A stretch of 64,000 bases of DNA, from positions 20,658,532 through 20,722,531 of the forward strand of contig NC_090131.1 of the NCBI RefSeq assembly GCF_040581485.1, written 5' to 3'. The translations under genes and the position numbers were made by a program. Shown here one piece after another: positions 1-14,115 of this stretch (its first letter is position 1; every line of letters starts with the position of its first letter). Source of the stretch: Linepithema humile (lineage: Eukaryota; Arthropoda; Insecta; Hymenoptera; Formicidae). The notes beneath the pieces were generated by a model. It saw nothing but the letters and a program-made list of their open reading frames with translations. It did no database searches and was not told the origin of the DNA.

Positions 1-1370
1 ATTGGAATCCGCGGCAAATGCAAATAAACCTACACTGTGCTATGCGCGCAAATATCAAATAAACATCGAAACTACGGAATTCTGCAAGTACCTATATCTT
101 TATCATTATCTATTGTACAATCAAAGTAATCTATAACCGACTGATTGATTTTATTCCTTCCCAAAACTATCTTGCCTTATCCATCGACGATTTTTCTCAA
201 ATGAGAGATATAATTTACGTATACGCGAGAGTGCTTGTAACGCGGAGTTAAACCGCTAACTTTCGAACTCTTGTCGTCTTGAGAAAGCTTGTCGTCGCGT
301 GCGAGTACGTGTATGCACGTTCTTATCGAGTGCAAAATAATTTAGAAATTAAAAGTCTTAAAAACAGTATTAATGGGAGTCGTTAGCTTTATATCGTTTC
401 GCCGGATACATTAACTGACAGTGGAGAGAAAACGCGTAAAAAAATACCGTACGATAACGGAACGTTCGAGAATTGGTGCGATCGAAGTCGTCACATTCGC
501 GCAGTCGTGAGAAAAGCAAACGCCTCGTAACTGGTCAACTGGTGTAATTGATGAACTCGCGTAATTTTATTTCTGCGGCCTCGTTAGTACGCTTCCGTTC
601 GCAAAGTGCGTATCTTATGGAGGACCACGCGTACAACTCTCGGCGTCGCAGAGGACCTCGCGAGCGCACACTCTCCCTAACAATGTTTGTTATAGCAGAC
701 GTACGTCGAGGAATGTGCGCATTATATCATTACGCACTATTACCCATTACATACCTCGTTACACCGTATATATCGTATATTATCCTAGATACGCCGCAGG
801 AAAAAGTGAGGATTCTCTCTTTTCACCTCTCTCCCTCGCTCTCTGTGTACCACTGATGAGACCCTCGGACCATTACCATGCACGTCCGCGTGCGCCTGTG
901 TGAGCACGCGTTCGCAACATCGTACGTACGTAATACTTGGCGCAGGCTATCTCTAATTGTATAGTAAATAACCTTCGTAAATTACGCATATAATGCTTAA
1001 TGCCATCGTATGGTCGCGCGCCGCATTGTGCAGCGCGCCTATCGCGTTATGACATTCAATTGCGACGTCTCAAGCAATCACAGCCGCCTTACGGACTCGG
1101 ACACTTTATGGCGCACAATGATATTGCACACGGAGAAGCATAGTCACCCGTGGAGAAAGAGAAAAAAAAGAAGAAAAAAAGAGTTCTCGAGACGAGGCAA
1201 TGTGTCGTCTCGATAAATCGAGCTAATCCACGCGAGAATTACTCCGAACTAATGAACGTTACTATTGTGAAGGTATTGTCGATAGCACGCAATCGTTTTA
1301 TATTTATCACGAGAAGCGCCGCTTTGATCGACTATAATTAATAGAAGAAAGTGGCATAAAACTGTAGTCT

Positions 1371-1422
1371 TAATCCGGTTCTTAATTCCTAATCTCTAAT
1401 CCGGTTCTTAATTCCTAATCTA
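1371..1422. repeat. 26-bp tandem repeat, two copies
   Basis: Two adjacent copies of a 26-bp unit starting TAATCCGGTTCTTAATTCCT are nearly identical. This is a simple local duplication without an evident function. Confidence 0.85.
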
Positions 1423-2371
1423 ATCTTAATAAAAAAAAAAGAAAAGAAAAGAAATTATCTTGCAATTAGCAATAATGTAAACTGGTACATACGCTTGATC
1501 GATACTTCTGACGTGCGTATAAATTTATTCATGCGATTGATTAGAACGCTAAATTGAGAGTTCATCCTAATATAAAGTAAAAATCATAGTTACATAGTTT
1601 TACTCTTATATTGTTAATTTTTTTCTAAAGCAGCTATTAATAAAAGATCACGTATTGCAAAATTTATGCGTCAAATCGTACAAAAGAAATATTTCGTTTA
1701 TCTCACGTGAATTATTTGGATTCGCTTTGCGATGAGTGTTTGATTACCTTGAGTCCGACCTCTGCACACGCAATGAGCAGAGAGGACAATGTCTGGCCGG
1801 TTAGCCTACACTTTCTCTGTACCTGGATAACCCCGGAACAATGTTATAACGGACTGAATCACGTACGATTGCATAAACTCACATAAAATCTTTGTAGTAA
1901 TATTTTCAAGTGCAATTGGTGCTCATGCTGCGATTACTAATCATCGCGTGATAAGCGTGATTGCGATTCACATTCGATTCTAATGTCTCTCAACGTGGTA
2001 ATTCGTGCGGTTGTCGCGTGTTCATATCGCACATTGCAAGTTGCTCATGCATAGAAAAAATATGAAAGTCTTTCACTTTTTATATCTCCACACAGCTTAA
2101 CAACTTGTTAAATAAATTACATATAGAACGATAAAGTGATAAAGAAATTTATACAATAAAAAAATATTAATATTGAAAAAAAATATAAATATGGAAAAAA
2201 TTATAATATTGGCTTAAAAATCTTAATATATTGATTAAGTTTAGAAAAAACTTTTTAAGTAGAGTTACAGTATACTAAAATCGACTTAAAAGGTAAATCA
2301 TAAAATAAAATATTTAATTTCTCATTTAATGAATAATACGATAAATTTTTATCTGACATCATAAAATATAT

Positions 2372-2407
2372 GAAATATATCATGATATTGAAATATATCA
2401 TGATATT
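2372..2407. repeat. 18-bp tandem repeat, two copies
   Basis: Two perfect adjacent copies of GAAATATATCATGATATT. Each unit holds the small palindrome ATATCATGATAT. Confidence 0.85.
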
Positions 2408-2940
2408 GATAAAGAAATTTAAGATTTATACTTTTTAAAATAAAGATTTTAGAAAAAATAATAAAATTTTTATATGTATCAATATAATTTTATAAAAAGA
2501 CATTTCAGGAATCCTTTAAAAAGTCTACTTTTTTACTTTTACTCCATTTATCGATGATCCTGCCATAGTAATTACTGAGATTTAACTGATTCAAAACAAG
2601 CTTGACAATTTTATGTCCTTTCTCAAATACATACATATATATTCTAATCAAATATAATCAATTATATGCAACAATAAAATAATTTGTAAAAAACAGCAAA
2701 TATCCACAATGCAAAACTCTGCATTTTAAATTCAATTTCAATACATTTTCGCTTACATCATTCTTACAAATCTAACAATTTTAAAAAACATATTTTAATC
2801 GCCTACGCGATTCCAAAACTCTGCACACGTAGGTTTGCCACCCTTTGACTGCAGTGTATCAATACACGCGATAATAAAACTCGCAATCACGATGGAGGAT
2901 CGCGCTTAAAAATCGTACATGTAAAAGGACTTGCATTTAC

Positions 2941-3450
2941 CTGGGACGTTGAAGTATCCGACGTCGATTATTGGTAGTTATTGATGTTGCTAGATGATCG
3001 CCTATGAGGGCACGGCTGCTTGTAAACTATTTTTTGCTCCTTCCCCACTGGTAACAACTGCACATTGTGGCACTGTGTATTACCGTGTATATGTATCTCG
3101 CAAGTACCGATCTGAAACAGATCGCGCGGCCAAACGTAAACGACGATATCAAAGACGTGCGGAGTAAAGAGAGTAGAAAAAAAAGAAGCGGTGACCACGT
3201 AAAACCGGGGGAAGGGGGAGGGGGGAGAAAAGGAGAGTGACGGACGCGGACTGGTCCTGTTCTGACACAGATCACTGACCAGCTCCACTTCAAGACTGAC
3301 GCGATACTAACTTCGCGGTCGTGCATCTGGTCGAGGAAACGCGACACAACCGGCTCCACGGCACTCGGCCGTTTTCGTTGCTGCTCGGTGTTGCTCGCAC
3401 CCCGTCGATCCGAGTGCAGGTAGACGCAAAGGTATATAAGCATGTATATG
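2941..3450 (-). other. Possible 5' exon of a leftward gene
   Basis: On the minus strand the sequence CGTCCCAG is followed at 2940 by GTAAATGC, a good splice donor, and the upstream 500 bases are clearly more GC-rich than their surroundings. That pattern suits a 5' UTR or first exon transcribed toward the window start. Open frames in it are low-complexity and look non-coding. No downstream exon was found in positions 1-2940, so the gene would continue outside the window. The 5' boundary is a guess. Confidence 0.25.
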
Positions 3451-3699
3451 TCTACTACGTAGGAACATTATATATAGCGCGCGCGCACTCACGTATAGGC
3501 GCGGGCTTAGTATGCGACCGTAGTGTGTCAAGTAACGTGTGTGTACAAAAGTATAGGTACGCCCACGCAATTTCGAGTCTTGACGATAATGAAGAACTCG
3601 CCTGTACCTTTGGTGAGCGTATCGATACCATAAAGGTATCTTTTCGCATAGAATTCGCACTTGCAAGAGCTATAAGCTATATCTACAAGCTATATCTAC

Positions 3700-6600
3700 A
3701 GATTTTTTTATTACTTTGAAGTGAATAATCTTTTTTCGGCAAGAATCTGATTGTAGAGAATCTTTTTTTATGTTTCTTTAAATTTTTAACATATCTTGAC
3801 ATATAATGTTAAGTAAGCATTACAATCACTCAAAAAAATATTTCGCTGATGTAGTTAGATTTCTAGATATCGCAACAAGAATGTATCGCTATTTTTCGTA
3901 TCTGTGAAAACATTGTTTGTCACATACAGAATTTATAGCAGTAATGTTCTAGCAATAGCTTCTGAAAAATTTAGGTACCATTGCTAAATGTTATTCATTG
4001 CATGGTCTAACACGTGATTGATCTTATATAGATAGGCGCTTTAGAGAAACTTTCTTTTTAAAGTTCACAAACAATACAGATATATATTCTGTTTCTGTCA
4101 TCTAAACTGATTAAGTAATTACATATGCAATATCACAACAGTTGCTAATTATTTATCTGTTTTAGTTAATTTTTTACACCTAGAAAATTTTAGCTATTAT
4201 TGCAAGATCATTTTTTTGAGTGATTCTTTTTATTTTAATTAAAATATAATTTTCTATAGAGAAAGAAATAAATTAAACATTGTTTATTCTATTAAATTTG
4301 ATAAAATTATTTTAAATGACTTGTTTAGTATGATTCGCTTTATTTCTTGCGATATGAAATTGATATTACGAATGCGAGATTTATGAATTTGATAATGATA
4401 AATTCGCGAGCGCGTGATATTGCACGCATTACAAAATTATACAACATTACAGGTTGGTGCGACGTTAAGTGCAATATTCAAGGATATAATAGAATACGAA
4501 GAAACATAGAGATTTAAGCTAATGTCCGCAAAACCGCTACAATAAGGGTTGAACGCGCATGATGGGCAAAAATATGATGTGTACAAAGTGATGTACTCAT
4601 CCCTATAATTTTACATCTTTCACTGATGAAGATCTTGGTCAGATATTACTTAATAATTTTACATATGTTTAGACATGTTCAGACTTTGCAGGAAGCAAAA
4701 AGTTTAAGATAAGTTAAGATGACAGGTTTAATCGACAAGTAAAGAAATGAATAAAAAATCAAGAATATTTAAATTTGAATAAATGTTTGAACAATGAATT
4801 TTACAGCGTATTTTCATAATTTCCCCTAATAACAGAAAGATTAAAGTACTCTAATCGATTAGTGACAAAGTCGGTTGGATCGATTATTGTCGATAGAAAT
4901 CAGAAGTATGGTTACCATCTACAGTTCACACGAAGCGGAATGTCTCGGCGGAGAATCAGGCCGAGCGTTTTCTGTAGCGGTGCGCAGTGATCCGCTGGAT
5001 CGTGAGATAATTATGGAAATGAATTTCGATCGTTATGGGGGCGTAGATCTCGATTCTTCCGTGACATGACCCGGACTCGACAACGATGATCCCACCCAGC
5101 ACCATAATTTTCTCTACAATTTTCGTGCCTGCGTGTAAACATCCAACGGTACGTTACTACAAAGCGCGATCGCAACGTATACCGCCGATAGTCACCTAAA
5201 AAGGGCAAAATATTTGGCCTACTTTTTACACTCATGTTCGAACGTCAGGGAAAAGGCAGTCTCGTAGAGCAATTCCGAATGTTTTTCAACTAAGATATTA
5301 TCATAACGGCGAGAGGCCAGACATGAAGACGCTATTCTAGCGGTTTTGCTTGATGCACGTCGTGAATAGGATGAGTTATCAGTCAAATACTAATGTCGGT
5401 ACACAGTGCTTTTAACACTCGACTACTTCTTAAATTAGCCTGGCGACGGAGCTATTCAGAGATGTGAAAGGACCGCGGAGACGAGGTGACGGAAGCCGGA
5501 GGGACGTCTGTATAGACGACATCTCTCGCGCAGCGGCAGCTTTACGAGGAGAAAAGAGGAGAAAAGCGACAGGAGGATGAAAGAGCGATGTGTGAGAAAT
5601 TGGACAAGGACACACGAGTGGATCACCGAGAGCCGATTCTAAGCGTGTATGCGCGCATTATCTAGCCCGCACGAGCGCTACGAACATCCATGGCTTGTAT
5701 TTAACGGCATTACGCGCGCGTCCGCACGGTCACGATTCATGCATAATTTACCTGAAAGCACGATGAAAAATAGTTTTGACCTCAAGGGCCAGGACGGGAA
5801 AGGCGTTTGTCCGCCACGCACTCGACTGCTGCCGCTGCTGTCTGCATAGAAAGTGGCTGCCCTCGCTGCGTTACGTGCGAGGGTGCATTGGACTGGTCAG
5901 AGTTGTAATCCGATTGACTAAGGCCGCGGTTAGGACTGCTTGCGGTATAATGGCATTGCGCGGACGATCTCTCGATACATGAAAACGACGGAGACGCGTG
6001 GATCCGCTTCACGACATTTTTAGAGACACGCGATGCAATTCATCAAATACTTCTAGTGTCACGAGACTTGAAATTAAGAAATCTTCGTCAAAAGTTTAAT
6101 ATTTTCAAAACCAAAAATGTTTTTGAAAGTCTTGGTAAATGAGCAATCTCCACTAATTCATTATTCGTGAAAGAAAATCGCGTTAGCGATTAAAGTCGGG
6201 AAAACGAGCTGTTTCGCCATTGAAAATGCTTATCACTGATTCTATTTTGTCTTTTTTGACACGAATTTTGCGAAATGTAATTTTTCCACGTTAATTATCA
6301 ATATATTCATCAGTATATTCGTCGGTATATTCTTATTCTGTATCTGCAACAGGTGCATCGCGTTATGGTTTTAAGTTCCGCGTAATCCGGCAGCATCCTC
6401 GATAGAATCTTCTCAAGCAGTGTTATCACCTGCCATAGGAACTTGGCACCGCTTGCCTCAACCGCTGGCTTCTTAACGCTGTACAACACTATGGGGAAAC
6501 CTGTTTGTCATGTATCTCGCTCTCGGGATATATTAACTGCATTCTGTCGCTCACGTGCAATGTCTGGTACCCGAAGGAAACCATGTTTCTTGCTCTCTTT

Positions 6601-9600
6601 CGCTTACATTCGCGTCGACAATGAAACTTCCTGTCCCATCATATAAAATATACAGTCTACCTTGAAATCATTGTGAGTAATCTGAGCAACGCGCGCAACA
6701 AGTGTATCACCGTAGATCATCGGCTCTTTTAATTAGCAATATTTAGGCGTGCGAGGACAAAACTTTTTCAACATTTATTTGCAGCAAAAACGCGCCACGG
6801 AGTTATCTTTATGTCTCTATCATTTTTTCAGTAATAATTAAAATGCAGTTTGATGAAAAGATAAATACATAAAAACATATTTATAAGTTTTTAACAATGC
6901 AAACATCAAAATAAAAGATGCAATTAACCATATTTTTAACTAAAATTTCATGCCTTCTCATAAAAGTCTCTTTTGAACGTACTGTTGGACGAGAAAGGAA
7001 GAAAATTGTACTTCTTGCTAATAATATATTATTGTAGATATGTGTGTAAGCCAATGCGTAAATGCCCTAGCTTACAATTAGTAGTGTTCTGGCTAGCCTA
7101 GGCATAGACACTACCATATACTCGTTACTACTGACACTCTCGCTGTTCGTTCACACAGCGGCAGCCGGTATATCCAGTCCCGCATAATTTTAACCGTAAG
7201 ATATACGGAGTTTATACTGAGGTTAAAGTACGCGCATATCCGAGCCATGGAGTATTCTGTCGATTTCAGACGAAATTATTCCGTCGATTTCAGACAAAAT
7301 TATTCTGTCGATTCGCCAATAGTTTTGCAAAAAAGCAGACGAAAAATATGCAATAACGAATAATAAATGGATAACCCATCATTTTATGCAGCTCAATACA
7401 AACGACTCAATTTCGCATTGCTAGTGGCCTGTCACGGTTCGAATTATAACGATATACAACGATTAAGCATGATTCTTGGTTGATTTATATCTGAGCAACG
7501 CGCTCAGAAACAAAATTATTTATGGAAATTTCGGCACAATTCAAATCAGATTGGCAACGTGAATACTTGTTTGATATTCCTGCACTACCGTCTATTAATC
7601 CATAAATACGCTTAAATTAATAAAGCTATGATCGAAACCTCAGCAATGTTAATTAACTTAAAGCGTAATTTCGCTTTAATCATGATGTAGCGTAAGATTT
7701 TTAAAATTAAATTTTCTCGATGATGAATATCGATGCTTCGCTAGCGTCATTCGTATGAATGCCGCATCGGGTCATCGTCATCCCATCGATCTTATCCCCC
7801 TTCTTTCTCTCGTCTAGAAAATAGGTATCGCGTTGCTATTCTTGGCGCACTTGTTACTACTAATTACAGACTTCGACAGAAATCAGGTTCGGGAAGTGAG
7901 CATGTCTTGGCACTCTCGCGACGTTTAATATCCTCTGAAAGTGCGTAATACGGTTGAGTCATCGACGCACGGCGAACGCACTTTTCGTCAAGTGCGGAGG
8001 ACAATGTCATCGAAAATTAAATTTTCTGCGTGATACGGAACGCGCGACTCCAGGAAGAGGAGAAACGGATCTCGCGGAAAGAGAGCATCTCGAACAAGAC
8101 GGAGCGATGTACTCTATGTCACGTTTGCACGTAGCTCGTAATACCGCGGAAGACGTACCGCCTTCTCCGTGACGTAAACCGACCGGTTACACGGGCGGGC
8201 ACGAAAAAGATGAGCGTTCGTGTAACGGAGCGTACGATGAGTCTGCGGACGCGCATTTTTCCCCGCGGCGCCGCTGTTCTCTAGCAGCCTCGGAAACGAA
8301 ATGAGCGCACGTACGTGTCGATAATAATAATTTCTTGTTACTTGATCGCGAACGAAAAGGTTTCGCGTAAATATGATGTCCATGCAAAGCCGTATTTTTC
8401 TTCGCAAACCCGATAATTACAACGCACATACTGTTATTCGAATTCTAATTAAAAAATTTTTATACGAGAGCGGCGGTTGGACAAATTACCTTATAATTAT
8501 TTAAATTGTAAATTGTCCGAAAACAAAATTGTCTGTTTTACAATTTAATAATTAATGTTAGTAGCTATTTATTTTCAAAGAGTATAATAGTAACGAAATA
8601 TGAATAAAATTGTTATCGCATTCAAAATGTGAGCAATCGTCTTAAATTGTTTTCGTCGCGAGTTTGCTCGCCAAGTTTCCGCTATTGCGTGCCAACAATT
8701 TTAAAAATGAGAATTGTTGCGTTACGCAGCGTGATCATAAAGTTAATGGTTCCTGTCATTACGCAAGCCACTAATTATCAGGGAGATTGATTGAACATGC
8801 CGACTATCAAGGCGGCAGCGGCAGCGCAGTGGCGAATGATACGGATGTATCTGCTCTATGTACTGACATAGATATCAGAACCGAATGATATACCGATCGT
8901 TAAGATAAAACTATTTATCCCAACTCAAATGTTCACAGTATGCTGAAATCCCTCGATAAGACACGCGTGGTATCTTTCGCATTATTATTTATTGCGTGAA
9001 TGATAAAATAAAGTTGCACAGATTTATTTAATTAAGCGCACTTAAGTGCCTCATAAAAATCCGTTTCCTTCGGCAATTAATCCGATGAATTTTTCTTACG
9101 TTTCATACAGCGTAATTCTATTCCTTGTCGCGACACGCAAAAGAAAGAAGAACGAATTTTTCTCAAAAATATTGCTCTCAAATTTTCACGACTACATAAA
9201 ACCTGTGATTTATACCTATATATGGTATGTAATGGTAAAAAAAAATCCAACCGCTAAGTAAAATAAACACAATCTCGTGTACAAGAGATGAGCAACTTCA
9301 GCGCGGCGCTCAGTGAATAATGAAAGTTCAATCACTGTTAATTATAGGTGGTCTTGAGAGCAAGATGTTTTTCCTTACCCTCGCAGATCGCCCATTGAGA
9401 AGTGACGGCAATGACGGATTCGCGTTACGACCTTGTGGATCTCTAATTACTGTGCGCGATATTATCGCGGGACATGAATCATTGCTATCAATGAAATAGA
9501 ACGGACCGCGTGTGTTAGCGGGTGCTGAAAAATCGAAGAATCTTAATAACTTCTCGCTGTAACTGTACACGCTTTAGAAAGATGGAATTTCTAATCGAAA

Positions 9601-11520
9601 ATGTTTGTTAACGCGCAATCCTCAACGCGTCGAGCGTCTTGCAGTGCAATTAATTAATAATTATAGGTATAACTTTACATAATATTTGATTGTTCTCGTA
9701 CAAGGAAAACTAGACGATTTAATTGCTTACATTGACTAAATCGAACAAAAAATTGCAGTTTGCACAAAAGCATGCAATAAGAAAGTACCATGAGAAACAC
9801 ATATAAAGACATTATCTTCTGTTGAATTTCACGTCAACTGCGTGAAAACGGAACACGAGGTAATATAGTTGCTGTATTCGCAAATCCAAATGATTACATC
9901 GGCAATTTTCTTACTTATAGCTACATGACGATATTCGCGCGCATTATGCGGATAATACGGCAAAAACTTCCGTGCGGTACAGACAGCAATATTTTCGCAC
10001 TTGTCATGTCGAAAGATCGTAAAAGCTGAAATTGTCTCTACCTAACATGGGCAACCGCAGGACAATGCGACCGCAATATTGCTCTTCAGTCAACCGAGTT
10101 ATTTCGTTATAGGTCACTACAGCTTGTAAAATCTTCTCCAGACGCAATTTGAGCCCGATTATTTACAGGGGCGGATTTACCAGCTCAGTGCAATAAATGT
10201 AAACAAGAGCGTTTTATTGGCTAATTCTGTGAGAGCATAATCTACAGTTTAGAACTTAGAAACATCCAAGTTTGAAAAATTCTAATGGAATATATTATAA
10301 GAAAAATGAATAAATATATAAAAGAAAATTATCTGAAAATTGCATATAAAGTTTCTGCATATTTAATAATAGAAAAATTCAGAGTTCCCTCCCATTCTGT
10401 ATTTATTTAATTCACTTCTGTGTACCAAAGATTGAAATAACAACATTGAGATAACATATTCGATTTTTTACAGTTTTTAAAACTCGAAAATGTTTCTGTC
10501 AATTAAAAATAAAATAGTAACAATTATTCGAATATTTTTCTGCTACAAAAGAAATTCAGTTAATTAATTAATTAAATTCTAATAAAAAAATATTTTTTTT
10601 ATTTACTATTTATAAACGTTTTTTGTTCATTTAAATTTTAAAAATAGAAAAATTGCGATGAAGTAACTGTTATTGTTAGATTTCTATTTGTGTATTTGTA
10701 TGTAATTAATAATTGTAACAATCAAATGAGATGTATGTATATTCATCATTATCAATTAGCGACTATTAATTTATAAATATTATTCAATCTACTTCTTAAT
10801 CTTTATTTTTAATAAAAAAATTGATCAAATGCCGATTTCTATTATAAGATATTTAATTTTAATTGTCCGCAAACTATTAATAAAAGAAATATTAGACAGA
10901 TGAACAAAATATTTCTGAAATATTATATTTTGCAGGCAATTAAAATAAAGTATCTTATACTAAAAGTTGATATCTGTTATTTCTTTTAAATATTTCTTGC
11001 ATTTTTATTAAATAAGTTCCAAAATTGGATAAAATAAATATGTAAAAAGTGCATAATATTCATTTTTAAACAATAATAATTATAATAAAAAATATACAGC
11101 GATTTAAAGGTTTCTTTTCAACTCGTCGCAACGCGTTTCATAATAGACCGCGATTAATGCAATCGAAATGCAATATTGCAATTCTCGAAATATCAAAGCA
11201 GTAACAAAGCAGTGACAAACCAATCACCATTCAGCTTTTGGAAAGAAAAGAACAAGAAAATAAGTACAAAAAGTGCAATTAAAACAATCCTATTATTTAA
11301 CACAAAAATAAAATGTGAAATATTTTAGTAAAATTATAGATAGTTGAAATAATGAATTATTGTAAGAAATGTAATTTACGCGCCTAATTATAGAATAACG
11401 TCATGTATGTACATGCATCTATTGCACCTCTGCTGCACTTTAACGAGAAATAACGTATTTCTTATGTTGGCTACACTGAACCATACAGTTGCTAGTCCCC
11501 GCTGCCCATTCTTCCGGTAT
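3700..11520. other. No gene seen; non-coding DNA
   Basis: I find no recognisable protein, tRNA or snRNA here. Patches near 4.9-5.9 kb and 7.9-8.4 kb are GC-richer and hold open frames of 60-100 codons, but these overlap on both strands and show no family motifs. They could be regulatory DNA or untranslated exons. Confidence 0.55.
7254..7316. repeat. 24-bp tandem repeat, 2.6 copies
   Basis: The unit ATTCTGTCGATTTCAGACGA plus AATT starts at 7254, 7278 and 7302. The third copy is cut short and diverges after the first half. Confidence 0.8.
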
Positions 11521-11540
11521 CGTTCTTTCAGGCAAGCGAA

Positions 11541-12691
11541 ATGGCTGATCAGGTACGTGTGTGATGCTATGATAGTCAATTAATTGATTATCTCACGTAA
11601 TTCGCCCTATTTTGTCGAAACATGAAGTGTTTTCACAAAAGTTGGCATTATAAATAAGTGTATACATGAAATAAACTCGTAAAATTGAAATATGTATAAA
11701 AGATTACGGTAATCGTCGCGAACATAACACGTGGTTAGGTCGTATGGTTGTACTAGATAAGTTTTAACGCTGAAATTCAACACTGGGAAAGAAATGTAAT
11801 TAATTTATATGATTTTGTTACTTTTCAGAGCGAACGTGCGTTTCAAAAACAACCTACGATCTTTCTTAATCGTAAGAAAGGTCTAGGCCCGAAGCGCAGG
11901 AAGCCTATGAGATATAGCCGTAATGTTGGGCTTGGTTTCAAGACACCTCGTGAAGTAAGCATAAATCTGTTTTTCATTTAAGTATTTCAGTCAAATTAAC
12001 GTTTTAAAAATCTAAAATGATGAAATACATGACGGTCTTCTGAAGATACACTGAAGAATGTCTATATTCTCACGTACTGAATATTTTTTCATTTTTCTTT
12101 AATGTGAAAGATATTTAATATGTACAAAATGTTTCATTTGTTGGTTTAATTCTTACAGGCTCTTGAAGGAACTTATATTGACAAAAAATGTCCATTTACT
12201 GGCAATGTATCGATTAGAGGGCGCATCCTCACTGGCGTTGTACAGAAGATGAAAATGCAACGTACCATTGTTATACGCAGGGATTATCTACATTATATTA
12301 GAAAATACAACCGTTTTGAGAAGCGTCATCGTAACATGAGTGTCCATCTCAGTCCTTGCTTCAGGTATATAAAGAATAAAATAGTGTGAATTATTTTTGA
12401 TACTTTCTTCTATTAAATTTATTTTTATATGATGATACTATCACGATGGTCTACTGATATATATTGACTTTGATGAATCTTTATTAATCTGAATAATAAG
12501 AAAAATAGTATAACAAGAGATATAATTAATCACTATCAATATTTATTAATCTTATATTGAATTTCAGAGATGTAGAAATTGGTGATGTAGTCACCATTGG
12601 AGAATGCAGACCTTTGAGCAAGACAGTAAGATTTAATGTATTGAAAGTTTCGAAGGGAACAGGATCAAAGAAGAGTTTCAAGAAATTCTAA
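11541..12691 (+). CDS. RpS11: 40S ribosomal protein S11 (uS17), four coding exons
   Basis: Component of the small ribosomal subunit; the uS17 OB-fold binds 18S rRNA. Coding exons are 11541-11552, 11829-11954, 12159-12364 and 12568-12691, all with GT-AG introns, giving 468 nt or 155 residues, close to the usual 155-158. The first exon encodes only MADQ, a common arrangement in animal ribosomal protein genes. Diagnostic stretches include [50 protein letters not shown] and the basic C-terminus [12 protein letters not shown]. The pyrimidine-rich TTCTTTCAGG just upstream of the ATG could be a TOP-like start site or a 3' splice site of a 5' UTR intron; I cannot tell which. AATAAA at 12783 is a plausible poly(A) signal. 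The gene looks intact and functional. Confidence 0.97.
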
Positions 12692-12800
12692 ATATCCATC
12701 TATTTGATAGTTTTGTAATTATTTAATATCTATTTGTGTAATATTAGTGCTATTATTACAAATATAATTGAATTAAAAAGGAAATAAAATGATAGAATTT
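12692..12800 (+). terminator. RpS11 3' UTR with poly(A) signal
   Basis: About 90 bases after the RpS11 stop codon, AATAAA at 12783-12788 marks the likely cleavage region. The following DNA to 13500 is AT-rich and shows no gene. Confidence 0.6.
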
Positions 12801-13536
12801 AAATTCCCATATAGTGAATATTTTTATATTCATTTTTTAACAGTTAAAGTTATAATATGTAAACCTTCTCATGTATTTTCCCAGATTAAATTGTTATGGA
12901 ATTGATGACCTTTTTCTGCAACACATCTGCAGAATATTATTAAATTTATATTCTTTTTTTAAATTTAATTTGCAATAATAGCAGTAATATAAATAAATAT
13001 TAAATAAGTACAATTCTATGAATTGTAACTTTCATACTTGAAATCTGAGAAAAAAATAAAATTTCTATAAAAATATTGGTCATAAATAATACAATTTACT
13101 GCTTCTCATAATGGATTCTCCTTGATGTGTCTTCTAATTGATACATTGTTAATATTACAGAGCCATTGTTAAGCATAATATGAAACAGATCAATTTTTAA
13201 AATTTATGCCTTCATAAAATTCTTTTATTTTTATATTGATATACTTTATATTGTTAAAATATTGTAATTTTACTACTAAAAATAACAAGTACATACACAC
13301 AAATATGACTTGTGTAAAATTTAATATTCTTGTTTGAAACAAAGAGTAATTTTGTGTTATGTTATTTATTTGTAAAACATCAGACAAAGGTATCAAAGAT
13401 TATCAAATCATGATTTATGACAATTACATAAGGAAATGAAAAATGCAGCAGAGGATATCAATTTTGTGCAATTATGCAAGTACATACATATAATAAATAA
13501 ACACACTACCTACATATAATAAATAAATTCACTCAC

Positions 13537-14115
13537 CAGTTGTTATATCCTAGCAGATGCTTTCAGCTACACCTAAAAAAATTCATATATATTTTAATTA
13601 TTATGTATTGTATAACATAAATTTTATAATTCATGCTAATTACTAGAAATATTTAACTATATTCATATTGATTAAGATATAACTATATGTAATAAAGGAT
13701 AAATATTTAAAACATTAAACTGGTATTTAAGGGGTTCAGAAGAAAAGTGGGTCAAGTCCATTTTTGTTAATTGTTAAAAAATTACTTCTAAAGTTGTTTT
13801 AATTGTGTGCAACATGTACACTGTTTTTCATAAGTTCTTTTAATTTTAACCTAAATATTTGTACCCATACAGAACATTGCAGCAATATTGTGGCAATATT
13901 GCAATGTTCCTGCAATGTTCTGTGCTTATGGTCACTCACTTTTAAATGGATTTAAAAAGGACTTGGTCCACTTTTCCTCTAAACTCTTCATTTAATAAAT
14001 GTTTTAATAAATATTTTCAAACATTTTAACAAGTGTATAGTAAATACAAATTATAATTGTGTATGTGTTATCACAAGTATCACACTTGCGTGCATATTTA
14101 ATAATTAAACTCACC
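13537..14115 (-). other. Candidate spliced exon pair, distant relative of the cassette family
   Basis: On the minus strand a donor follows position 14115 (AGCTG then GTGAG). A complete small exon of 36 nt lies at 13537-13572, with acceptor TTTTTTAG before it and donor GTGAGTG after it. The long exon would extend upstream past 14320, where the 10-mer GTCGGGAGTG (14311-14320, minus sense) occurs. The same 10-mer marks the long cassettes at 22, 44, 46 and 50-51 kb, and those are also followed by a small exon ending at a GTGAGT donor. The arrangement suggests a diverged single-copy relative. No coding potential is evident. Confidence 0.35.
13731..13992. mobile_element. Short inverted-repeat element (MITE-like)
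   Basis: The left end (AGAAAAGTGGGTCAAGTCC) matches the reverse complement of the right end (GGAAAAGTGGACCAAGTCC), so the 260-bp interval is flanked by imperfect inverted repeats. The middle holds CAATATTGTGGCAATATTG and two TGCAATGTTC words. It has no coding capacity. Target duplications could not be assigned. Confidence 0.6.

Larger units (their letters stand above)
1..2940. other. No gene seen; AT-rich non-coding DNA
   Basis: Only short open frames without domain character are present, and none is flanked by convincing splice sites. Positions 1-1350 are richer in CG dinucleotides; 2050-2800 is very AT-rich. The stretch could be intron or intergenic DNA of a leftward gene whose first exon might lie at 2941-3450. 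Confidence 0.6.

Noticed and set aside
548..1341. Open frames of 60-102 codons near the window start
   Set aside because: They overlap in different frames, have no recognisable domain and no matching splice structure.
3027..3719. Overlapping open frames of 106-138 codons on both strands
   Set aside because: Open frames of this length are expected in a GC-rich stretch. Composition is low-complexity and the frames contradict each other.
7430..7455. CACGGTTCGAATT as a tRNA T-arm
   Set aside because: No acceptor stem or anticodon arm could be drawn around it. Other GGTTCGA words (for example 50393) lie inside repeat exons.
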